Positions 1-6,799 of a stretch of DNA of 64,000 nucleotides are shown here, piece by piece. The stretch's first letter is position 1; every line of letters starts with the position of its first letter. Origin of the DNA: Listeria ilorinensis (lineage in GTDB: Bacteria > Bacillota > Bacilli > Lactobacillales > Listeriaceae); assembly GCF_913566895.1 (NCBI RefSeq), contig NZ_CAJYCN010000015.1, positions 1 to 64,000 of the forward strand, given 5' to 3'. The notes beneath the pieces are model-generated. The model ran no database searches, was not told the origin of the DNA, and was given only the letters and a program-made list of their open reading frames with translations. Both the position numbers and the translations under genes were made by a program.

Positions 1-35
1 CAGAGTATCCAATTCCTTTGTTTATGAATTGACAT
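1..35 (-). CDS. Partial secreted-protein gene, N-terminal codons only
   Basis: Only the start of this gene lies in the window. Read on the minus strand it begins ATG at 33-35, with the ribosome-binding site (GGAGGGAAAAG type) just upstream, and encodes MSIHKQRNWIL before leaving the window. The first 77 bases of the window are identical to 2257-2333, which hold the same start, leader and ribosome-binding site of the complete gene at 1155-2291. It is therefore a tandem paralog, probably another secreted Cna/SdrD-B-like protein. Nothing can be said about the body of the protein. Confidence 0.7.
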   Translation of the reverse strand, partial: MSIHKQRNWIL

Positions 36-77
36 CTCTTTTCCTCCCTCTAAATAATTTAGAAAATATGATTAGCA
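1..77. repeat. 77-bp perfect direct repeat, copy 1
   Basis: Bases 1-77 match 2257-2333 without a mismatch and diverge right after. The unit covers the ribosome-binding site, start codon and first signal-peptide codons of two adjacent secreted-protein genes. Identity extends upstream into the untranslated leader, so this looks like a recent duplication or gene conversion rather than protein-level conservation. Confidence 0.95.
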
Positions 78-182
78 AATACTATTATGAGCTTTTTAAA
101 TATAAAAATATCTCTTTTTTTTTCTATTATCTTCCTTTTCGAAGACAGAAGACATAGCGTTTTGAAGGAAAACTTTACATAA

Positions 183-719
183 CTATTTTAGTATGAAAGT
201 AATCGGTGTATTATCCCAATAGGCCGCTACATACTCCAATTTAACTGAATGAGCCCCTTTAGGTATCTGCCCCACTAAATTACCAGTAATACTTTTATGT
301 CCCTTTTCAAGGTTCCCACCTACTAGCAAATCTTTTACATTCGAGGGGCGAAGGTTAGGAGTGCTTTTATTCTCATCTGCTATTATTTTAAAATCATACG
401 GCGTATACCCTAATCCAACATTTGCATCACTGCTTAGAGTGATATTCACAATCACAAATTCCTTCCCTTCACTAGGTCCCCCTGAATCTGCCTGATCGCT
501 AAATTGGGCATTATTCACTTTAATGTTTAATTTTTTGAAACTGGCCATTTCATTTACTTTATAATTGATTGATTTCATTCTATTAAGTTCTTCTCTTTTT
601 TGCTGATCTGCTTTTATCTTCTGCATTTCCTCACTCTCTTTTACGCTGAATTCTCCTCCGCATCCTGATAACCCTAAAATAATGGTGACACTCATTAAAA
701 TAAGTATTATTTTCTTCAA
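183..719 (-). CDS. DUF4352-type lipoprotein
   Basis: A 178-residue exported lipoprotein. The start is TTG at 717-719, placed by an AGGAGG site 8 bases upstream. Residues 1-20 form a lipoprotein signal peptide with the lipobox LSGC, so the mature protein should be diacylated on Cys20. A short charged helical stretch (about 25-50) follows, then a beta-rich domain with the pattern of DUF4352 (motif EFVIVNITLSSDAN, then PYDFKI). These domains are immunoglobulin-like and sit on the outer face of Gram-positive membranes; no enzyme activity is known. It is the last complete gene of a minus-strand run of surface genes and may be co-expressed with them, although a terminator-like hairpin precedes it. 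Confidence 0.8.
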   Translation of the reverse strand: MKKIILILMSVTIILGLSGCGGEFSVKESEEMQKIKADQQKREELNRMKSINYKVNEMASFKKLNIKVNNAQFSDQADSGGPSEGKEFVIVNITLSSDANVGLGYTPYDFKIIADENKSTPNLRPSNVKDLLVGGNLEKGHKSITGNLVGQIPKGAHSVKLEYVAAYWDNTPITFILK

Positions 720-762
720 AAAATACTCCTCCTACAACAATTTTTAGAATTTAAGTTACACA

Positions 763-807
763 ACGTTTTAAAAAACTCTTTTGGAGAACCTGTCTCTCCA
801 AAAGAGT
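763..807 (-). terminator. Rho-independent terminator downstream of the 54-residue peptide gene
   Basis: A 13-bp perfect stem (ACTCTTTTGGAGA paired with its complement, 5-7 base loop). In the minus-strand reading it is followed by a run of six T at 769-774. It would end transcripts of the small peptide gene before the lipoprotein gene. Confidence 0.85.
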
Positions 808-835
808 CTGCAATCATATTGTTCTAATCCTTCTT

Positions 836-1000
836 TTACTTACGAATAAACTTGACAAGTACTGCAATGGTCGTTACTGCTGCTACTCCTATACCTGTTG
901 CTGCCGCTGCTAACGGATAACCTTGTAACAACATTGCTCCTACTACTGGGCCTCCGCCGGTCATTGGAACTAATGGATTTAAAATGCTTCCTTGGCTCAT
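836..1000 (-). CDS. 54-residue sorting-signal-like membrane peptide
   Basis: The start chosen is ATG at 998-1000, because AGGAGG lies 8 bases upstream; a longer reading from 1039 has no such site. The peptide has a 9-residue polar N-terminus (MSQGSILNP), then LVPMTGGGP, a hydrophobic stretch of about 30 residues and the basic tail KFIRK. That order (xPxTG, hydrophobic helix, basic end) is the layout of a sortase cell-wall sorting signal, here without the usual signal peptide or extracellular domain. A sortase is encoded about 5 kb away in the same island. Alternatives are a small membrane peptide or a bacteriocin-like hydrophobic peptide. No family was recognised. Confidence 0.7.
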   Translation of the reverse strand: MSQGSILNPLVPMTGGGPVVGAMLLQGYPLAAAATGIGVAAVTTIAVLVKFIRK

Positions 1001-1154
1001 ATACTTTTTCCTCCTCTTCTTATGAAAAGCTTTGTGCATCTGCTAAAAATAAATTTTTTCAACTTTTCCAATAAATATTATAGGTATGTTTACCCACAAC
1101 ACTATTACTACATAAAATCAAACCTTTTAACATACTTGTTTCTTATAAAAAAAG

Positions 1155-2291
1155 CTAATTTGTCAAAGTAAGTGGCACTTGTTTTAAGATCGTTCCTTGA
1201 GTGTCAGTTATAGTAACTTGGCCTGAGCTAGTTGGGAACATTGCCCAGCATGTAGCACTTTCTCCATAAGAGCTATCACGCGCGATTCTCATTGGCTCAA
1301 ATAACGCACCTGTAAATTGAATGATAATATTATTTGCATCAACAAAATGCCCCGTATTCGCATCTCTTACAAAAACCTTTACTGAACCATGCGTTTGTTC
1401 GCTTGTCGTCGCATTCATAACTGAACCAATTGGTACTAAAGGTGTAACTTGTCCTCCAGGACCTGGAGCAAATCCACTAGTGTAGTATAGCTGATACTTT
1501 GCCTCAACCGGCGGAGGATTATCTGATAATAAATGAATGGTTGTCCCATAACTAGGGCCTTCCGGTTCTTTTTCGTTGATTACTGTTTTTCCATCCACAT
1601 AGATGAAATCCGACGTTTGGTCTTCACCAAAGTGAGTTTTATTTTCTTGAAAATGGAATGTATAACCTTGTGGTGTAACAAATTCAATATAATACCAGTC
1701 ATTCTGCAATCCCGGGAATGAGTACGTACCATCTGCCGCACTTTCTGTTGAAGCAACCTGATGGTGTGGTGCGCTAATATCGTACAGATAAATTTTCGCA
1801 TGAGCTACTGGAGACTGATTATTGTTATCATCAACCACCGTTCCCGCAATTCCACCTGTTTTTGGAATGTATCGCAAGTACACATTTACATCATCTACTT
1901 GATGCGTCGCATTTACTGTAATATTTCCAGTCTGAGCATCTGGTCCATAATATGGGCTCCACCAAACCTCATAATCACTTGGTGGATATACTTTACAATA
2001 GTAGTCTCCATCTTCTAACGAAGAAAATGTATACGTCCCATCACTTCCAGACATTTTTGTATCTTTTAATGTGTTAGTAGAAGCATCATAAAGCTCCACT
2101 TTAACAACTGGAATAGGTTGTTCATCTCCTGTTAATACTTTTCCTGAAATTGTATTAGTAGCTGCTTTTAGCTGAGGAGCATTGTTAACTTCTTTTGCAT
2201 TGACGTGCGCTGTGTTAAAAAGCAAGCTCCCTATCACTAAAACTCCAGCAAATAAACAGAGTATCCAATTCCTTTGTTTATGAATTGACAT
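1155..2291 (-). CDS. Secreted Cna/SdrD-B-like repeat protein without wall anchor
   Basis: A 378-residue exported protein with an ATG start and strong ribosome-binding site. Residues 1-32 are a signal peptide with cleavage probable after VNA. Two carboxypeptidase-regulatory/SdrD-B-like beta-sandwich domains follow: about 45-140 (ISGKVLTGDEQPIPVVKVEL, then GSDGTYTFSSLEDGDYY) and about 146-240 (IAGTVVDDNNNQSPVAHAKI, then AADGTYSFPGLQNDWYY). A unique C-terminal domain (about 245-378) ends in LTLTN with no LPXTG or membrane helix. The sequence IPKTGG occurs between the two domains, an unusual place for a sortase motif. It stands downstream of the sortase/glycosyltransferase operon and has a tandem paralog to the left; a role as a structural surface protein of that system is inferred. 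Confidence 0.75.
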   Translation of the reverse strand: MSIHKQRNWILCLFAGVLVIGSLLFNTAHVNAKEVNNAPQLKAATNTISGKVLTGDEQPIPVVKVELYDASTNTLKDTKMSGSDGTYTFSSLEDGDYYCKVYPPSDYEVWWSPYYGPDAQTGNITVNATHQVDDVNVYLRYIPKTGGIAGTVVDDNNNQSPVAHAKIYLYDISAPHHQVASTESAADGTYSFPGLQNDWYYIEFVTPQGYTFHFQENKTHFGEDQTSDFIYVDGKTVINEKEPEGPSYGTTIHLLSDNPPPVEAKYQLYYTSGFAPGPGGQVTPLVPIGSVMNATTSEQTHGSVKVFVRDANTGHFVDANNIIIQFTGALFEPMRIARDSSYGESATCWAMFPTSSGQVTITDTQGTILKQVPLTLTN

Positions 2292-2333
2292 CTCTTTTCC
2301 TCCCTCTAAATAATTTAGAAAATATGATTAGCA
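2257..2333. repeat. 77-bp perfect direct repeat, copy 2
   Basis: Second copy of the repeat at 1-77. It contains the start (ATG at 2289-2291) and ribosome-binding site of the complete secreted protein gene. Confidence 0.95.
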
Positions 2334-2484
2334 TACCCTATTATGTCCTTCTTTAATGCGAAAAAATCTTTGTTTTTCAATTTTTGTTATCCTTTTTAAG
2401 ACTTAAGGTTGTTGCTTAACTGATAGCCTGTACATCTAACATTCATCCTTTGGTACTAAATGCCATGATAGTTAAGTCCCTTCG

Positions 2485-4197
2485 TTACCACCGATATTCT
2501 GCTAAAGTAAACATGTCTCTTATGCGATAATAATAAATGCTGCTGACTATGATAACTGTCCACATGAGCAGAGTAATTACCCAACAAATTTTTTGTATGA
2601 TTGTCATTCGATAGCCTATTACGATAACATTTTCTCCACTTTCTACATTTACTTGAACTGTATCCCTATTACTAGTCACGCTATTCACTTTTTGACCATT
2701 CACTTCTATATTAATACCCTTGTAAATAGGCACAAATGTATCAACAACCGTTTTTGTATTTGCTGATACCCACAATACCATTTGGTTATTTATTATTTTT
2801 TTTTCGATACTTGTATTTTCATTACTCGTCCTTATTTCATGATTACTAATACTTACTCGTTCATTGGTCATTTTTTCTGTCAGATAATCAGAAACTTGAA
2901 CTTGCTTTATAGCATCAGCATAGTTAGTAGCTGTAATCCCTTGTCCAAAATCTTCTATCATCCTTAAATCTAATTCCCGCTCCATTTTTAAAGCAACTAA
3001 TAGCATAATTATTATAATACTGGCAATTAGTAATTTACCCCATATTTTAAGCTTAATCTTCGACACTAGTTCTCCTAATACAAAGGCTGCACACAAACTA
3101 ATAATCCCATTAAACCTCCAGATGAATTGTATTTCAGAGAAAATAGTATTCTGTAGAATATCAAAATTCATAAAGGTTATAAAAAATATTAAAACAATCC
3201 CCACTAAAAGAAGACTCTTTCCGTTTCTAGATAATTTCTTAAAGAACACTCCCCCAGCGAATAGAGCTGTTACAACAAATGTCCCTAAATGATAAAATCC
3301 TGCCCAATTGCTAGTGTAAACGATATTTTGAGCACTATATTTAATCAAAGTAATAAAGCTAACCTGAGAGTTCCTCAGATTAACTTTCAAAGCAGGTAGT
3401 AAAATCTGATCTCTCATTTGACTCAATAAAGGACCTATTATTATTAAAGATAACCCTAAAAAGATTCCTACAGACGCAAAAAGAAGCTTCCATCTGGTTT
3501 TTCCATTGATTAAAAATTTATCAATATTAAAAATAAAAAATAAAAATAACACAATATTTATTAACATAATTGACAGTATATGGCTATAACTAACAAGTGT
3601 TAGACCTATTCCCAAGAACAAAATAGCACTTTTCTTTTCTTGAATAACCATATACATCCCATAAATGCAAAGTGGCATAAAAGTCATTGCTAGAACTTCT
3701 CCTATATCTCCTCGATAAAACAAACAAATAATTCTATAGTAAGACAATAGATAAAAAATAGCAAAAATAAAACTAGCAAAGTGATTTTTCCATAGTTTTT
3801 CCGCAATCCACCAACAAAGTAACCCTGTCAATATGTTCACAAGAAACAAAAAAGCGTACCACGAATTTATAGGCGATCCTAAAATAAGTCTTATTACTGC
3901 AATAGGATAATATGTAAAGAATGGGTAAAAAACATCAAGAGGATATCCGATTTTATTAAACGATAAAAAATTACCATAGCTATAAAAATTATGTTGTTTC
4001 AATAATCGAAACCAATATTCGCTTCTATTAAAATGAAAGACACTGTCATTTCCAAATACAATTCCCTCCCTCCATAAAGGAAATACAATAAAAAAAGAAA
4101 TTATAATTAAGGCTAGTATAAATAGAGCACCAGCCTTCTTTTTCCGCTGCCCTGTTTGCCGAATAATTATCTGATTCTTTCTGCGTAAAAATACCAA
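2485..4197 (-). CDS. Polytopic membrane protein, GT-C/YfhO-like (6-PTP-synthase-related family)
   Basis: About 570 residues with roughly 11-12 membrane helices. An aromatic-rich first extracellular loop (NRSEYWFRLL, LSFNKIGYPLDVFYPFFTYY) resembles the substrate loops of GT-C lipid-linked sugar transferases and of the family annotated as 6-pyruvoyl-tetrahydropterin synthase-related membrane proteins. An extracellular beta-domain of about 110 residues (VDTFVPIYKGINIEVNGQKV) precedes the last helix, as in YfhO-type proteins. The start chosen is TTG at 4195-4197, since GAGGAG lies 9 bases upstream; an upstream TTG at 4216-4218 overlaps that site. It is the last gene of the sortase operon, 27 bases after the zinc-ribbon gene. 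Inferred role: moving or adding sugars on a lipid-linked surface glycan. The exact reaction is unknown. Confidence 0.65.
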   Translation of the reverse strand: MVFLRRKNQIIIRQTGQRKKKAGALFILALIIISFFIVFPLWREGIVFGNDSVFHFNRSEYWFRLLKQHNFYSYGNFLSFNKIGYPLDVFYPFFTYYPIAVIRLILGSPINSWYAFLFLVNILTGLLCWWIAEKLWKNHFASFIFAIFYLLSYYRIICLFYRGDIGEVLAMTFMPLCIYGMYMVIQEKKSAILFLGIGLTLVSYSHILSIMLINIVLFLFFIFNIDKFLINGKTRWKLLFASVGIFLGLSLIIIGPLLSQMRDQILLPALKVNLRNSQVSFITLIKYSAQNIVYTSNWAGFYHLGTFVVTALFAGGVFFKKLSRNGKSLLLVGIVLIFFITFMNFDILQNTIFSEIQFIWRFNGIISLCAAFVLGELVSKIKLKIWGKLLIASIIIIMLLVALKMERELDLRMIEDFGQGITATNYADAIKQVQVSDYLTEKMTNERVSISNHEIRTSNENTSIEKKIINNQMVLWVSANTKTVVDTFVPIYKGINIEVNGQKVNSVTSNRDTVQVNVESGENVIVIGYRMTIIQKICWVITLLMWTVIIVSSIYYYRIRDMFTLAEYRW

Positions 4198-4224
4198 GCT
4201 TAATCGCTCCTCTGTCAAACAGAT

Positions 4225-4440
4225 TTACTGAATCAATTCCTTATCATAATAAGAATTTTTAGTTATATTCAAACAAAAGGGGCAGAGAGCTTCTGCCAAT
4301 TTTCCCCCCTCATTTAAATCATTTGTTGTAAAAATATACATTAGTGACACGTCTTGCATCTTACATTTTTCCTTTCGATTTTTCGAGTCATGTAAAACAC
4401 CTGTCAACAGATTAATTTCATAGCGATAATCTTTCTTCAT
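4225..4440 (-). CDS. Small CxxC protein, possible zinc-binding
   Basis: A 71-residue cytoplasmic protein with an ATG start and AGGAGG site. It has a single Cys near residue 26 (EKCKM) and a CPFC pair near residues 53-56, a spacing that suggests a small Ada-like or treble-clef metal site. The N-terminal motif YEINLLTGVLHD recalls short Ada-metal-binding-like proteins. It lies between the glycosyltransferase and the polytopic membrane protein with gaps of 15 and 27 bases, so it belongs to the operon. The family is not firmly recognised and its function is unknown. Confidence 0.6.
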   Translation of the reverse strand: MKKDYRYEINLLTGVLHDSKNRKEKCKMQDVSLMYIFTTNDLNEGGKLAEALCPFCLNITKNSYYDKELIQ

Positions 4441-4455
4441 TGTCCCTAACCTCCT

Positions 4456-5733
4456 CTATTCTTCCAGACGATCTGTTTTAATCCAGCCATACTTTCTTCT
4501 CACCTGATGATAGAATGCCAGCCATACACTTGGAAGGCTTAACAAATTGTATAGTGGATAAAAAATTATTGCTAAAAAGCAATTCTTTATTGAATAAGAC
4601 TCATGACTTTTTTTGCAGGCAATACAATAATTAATTGTCCACACACTTCCAGGTAAAATAACTAGAAAAATCAAGATAACCATAGGTAAGATATTGGTTT
4701 CCACATTAAAAAAAGACTGAAAATCAAGATGAAACAATAAAATAATCGTTATCAACCAACACAACAAGCAGTTAATACTAGTAATTAAGCTTAACCACGG
4801 TTGAGCTAAAAAATAGTATAAATCAATTTTACCTACCAAACTCAAATGTTTAGCATTATTAATTTCCTTAATTCTTTTAAAGGACTGTATATTTCCTTGC
4901 ACCCACCTAGAACGTTGTTTAACAAACCTTTTTATAGATTTTAGTCCTTGTTGATATACAGCAGATTCCCCTATATATCGAGTCTTCCATTCTTTTAATA
5001 ATACTGATAAACCTAAATCAAAGTCTTCAAGCAAACATTGTGTCCATGGAGAATCTCCTATAGACATCAATGCTGATAATCGAGTAAATTGGCCATTTCC
5101 GCCCAAACAAACACTTTGAGAATATTCACGACTATTTTGAATTGCAGCCACCGAAGCATAAAATTCTATGTCTTGCAAAAGCGGCATCAACTCTTTGCTA
5201 TTAATAATTTTTATTCTAGCCTGAGCTGCACCTACTGCCGGATCATTAAAAGCTAGATTGGCTTCATTTAATAGCTCTTTACTTGGGCGTCCATCTCCAT
5301 CTACAACAGCCAATATCACATCATTCGGATTTTTCCCTGTCTCTATAACGCGCTCTCTAATAATGCGATAAGCATGATTTAACGCCTCTCCCTTACCTTT
5401 TTGTGCATTCGGCTTACATCGACTTATTATTTCTACCTTATCTAACTTCATTTCAGTAACAACTTTTACTGTGTTATCAGTAGAAGCATCATCAATTACA
5501 AATACTTTAAAATTCCTATATTTTAAATTCATTATTGCCTTAAGGGAGTTTTCTATTACTTTTTCTTCATTCAAACATGGTATCAAAAAATAGTACTCCA
5601 ATTCTTTTATATCATTTGTAATGTATTCACTTTTTTTTGCAGGTAAAAATATAATCAATGTTGCGTAAAAAAAATAAACAAAAACTGATACTGTTGCCAC
5701 ACTAACAATAATTTTTATTAAAAATTCAAGCAA
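4456..5733 (-). CDS. Membrane family-2 glycosyltransferase (poly-hexosamine synthase-like)
   Basis: A 425-residue protein with one N-terminal membrane helix, a cytoplasmic GT-A domain and about three C-terminal helices. All processive GT2 landmarks are present: PCLNEEKVIENSL, VIDDASTDN, the nucleotide-sugar motif DGDG near residue 148, LEDFDL, and the acceptor-binding motif QRSRWVQGN. This is the arrangement of cellulose, hyaluronan and poly-N-acetylglucosamine synthases (IcaA/PgaC type). It probably polymerises a sugar from a UDP donor and moves it across the membrane. The start is TTG at 5731-5733; its GAGGTG site overlaps the stop codon of the upstream sortase gene, which suggests translational coupling. 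Length and motifs are complete, but sugar specificity cannot be read from the sequence. Confidence 0.85.
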   Translation of the reverse strand: MLEFLIKIIVSVATVSVFVYFFYATLIIFLPAKKSEYITNDIKELEYYFLIPCLNEEKVIENSLKAIMNLKYRNFKVFVIDDASTDNTVKVVTEMKLDKVEIISRCKPNAQKGKGEALNHAYRIIRERVIETGKNPNDVILAVVDGDGRPSKELLNEANLAFNDPAVGAAQARIKIINSKELMPLLQDIEFYASVAAIQNSREYSQSVCLGGNGQFTRLSALMSIGDSPWTQCLLEDFDLGLSVLLKEWKTRYIGESAVYQQGLKSIKRFVKQRSRWVQGNIQSFKRIKEINNAKHLSLVGKIDLYYFLAQPWLSLITSINCLLCWLITIILLFHLDFQSFFNVETNILPMVILIFLVILPGSVWTINYCIACKKSHESYSIKNCFLAIIFYPLYNLLSLPSVWLAFYHQVRRKYGWIKTDRLEE

Positions 5734-5740
5734 AACCTAG

Positions 5741-6349
5741 TCACCTCTTTTTATTCAATATCACTACAATTCTTTTTTCATAACTTTTTTCTTCTTTTAT
5801 AAATACTCCTGTGCAAGAAACAAGCGTTGTTTTATCACCATCTGTTGTATCCATAAGTCTGGATGGGAATTCTTTATAGGGATAACTATTTTTTGAGACT
5901 ACTTTAAAATCTTGGTTAGATCCATTTGAATAAGAAATCCTTACTGTCTCGCCTAAATTTATCTTTTCTAAATAAGAAAACAGTCCTAATTCTCCATGCC
6001 AATCTCTGTGACCTGCAATAATTGCATTTCCTTCTTCCATGGGTGATGGGCCAAATTTGTACCAGTATACTTTTTCAACACCATCTGGTATCTGAACCCG
6101 TTTTTGCTCATCTTGTCCAACTGGAATGATTTCTTGTGCTTTTTCTCCTTCTTTTTTATCAAGAAATTCAATCTTAGTTGGAGAATAAATATGCTTTTTT
6201 CGGCTCCCAATATCATCAACTTCTTTAACAACTTTATTGCTCGTCATTGAGGACTTCTTGATTTCTAAACAATAATAGCCTATACTAAAGCCACTTATGA
6301 CAGAAAGTGATAATACAATAATCAGTAATATAATAATTTTCTTTCTCAA
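5741..6349 (-). CDS. Sortase family transpeptidase
   Basis: A 202-residue protein with one N-terminal membrane anchor (about 5-30) and an extracellular sortase barrel. Catalytic residues are visible: His in AIIAGHRDWHG (about 112), Cys in TLVSCTG (about 179) and Arg in YEKRIVVIL (about 193). It would cleave an xPxTG-like signal between Thr and Gly and transfer the protein to a wall or pilin nucleophile. The class is not clear; the short length and TLVSC motif fit the A, D or F families. The start is TTG at 6347-6349 with AAGGA 10 bases upstream. It is the first gene of the operon with the GT2, which suggests a dedicated substrate nearby rather than a housekeeping role. Confidence 0.88.
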   Translation of the reverse strand: MRKKIIILLIIVLSLSVISGFSIGYYCLEIKKSSMTSNKVVKEVDDIGSRKKHIYSPTKIEFLDKKEGEKAQEIIPVGQDEQKRVQIPDGVEKVYWYKFGPSPMEEGNAIIAGHRDWHGELGLFSYLEKINLGETVRISYSNGSNQDFKVVSKNSYPYKEFPSRLMDTTDGDKTTLVSCTGVFIKEEKSYEKRIVVILNKKR

Positions 6350-6799
6350 ATCAACTCATTCCTTATAAAAAAATAACAATTGGTGATTATTGTAACGTTT
6401 GTTATTGATAATTCAGTATTAAAAAAAAAAACAATGAAAATTTTTTTAATAATCTGCCTCAAAATAACCCTTCTATACTTCCATCACTTCTTAAAAATTC
6501 TGGTTCTAAACACCCTAAAAATTTCTGAATTTATTTATGCTCAAAAAATGAAATGTTTATTATGGAGTACAGAGCTGAAAAAAGCATCTATATTATAGCT
6601 TTCCCAAATGATTACCTATTCCTACTGTATCTTCACTTGTAATGCAAGTTAAAAATCACAACCTCATGAATTTTCATAATTGTTTTCTTTTAGTTATATA
6701 AAAATGCCATCAACTAGAAAATCGTTGACGGCAAAAAATTTATTCTTTTCATTGTCCTCTTAACAGTAAAGCTGGTTCATCTAATCTTTATTTCTAAAT
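6350..6799. other. 450-bp intergenic region
   Basis: An AT-rich gap between the sortase operon and the adhesin gene. It holds the adhesin terminator near 6698-6738 and presumably the sortase-operon promoter close to 6350-6440. No good sigma-A pair could be picked by eye. A 72-codon plus-strand reading frame at 6380-6598 has no ribosome-binding site and is treated as chance. Confidence 0.5.
6698..6738 (-). terminator. Terminator of the 10-repeat adhesin gene
   Basis: Inverted repeat GCCATCAAC / GTTGACGGC at 6706-6714 and 6724-6732. In the minus-strand reading it is followed by ATTTTTAT. It lies 62 bases after the adhesin stop codon. Confidence 0.75.

Noticed and set aside
6380..6598. 72-codon plus-strand ORF in the gap between sortase and adhesin
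   Set aside because: AT-rich chance frame with no ribosome-binding site.
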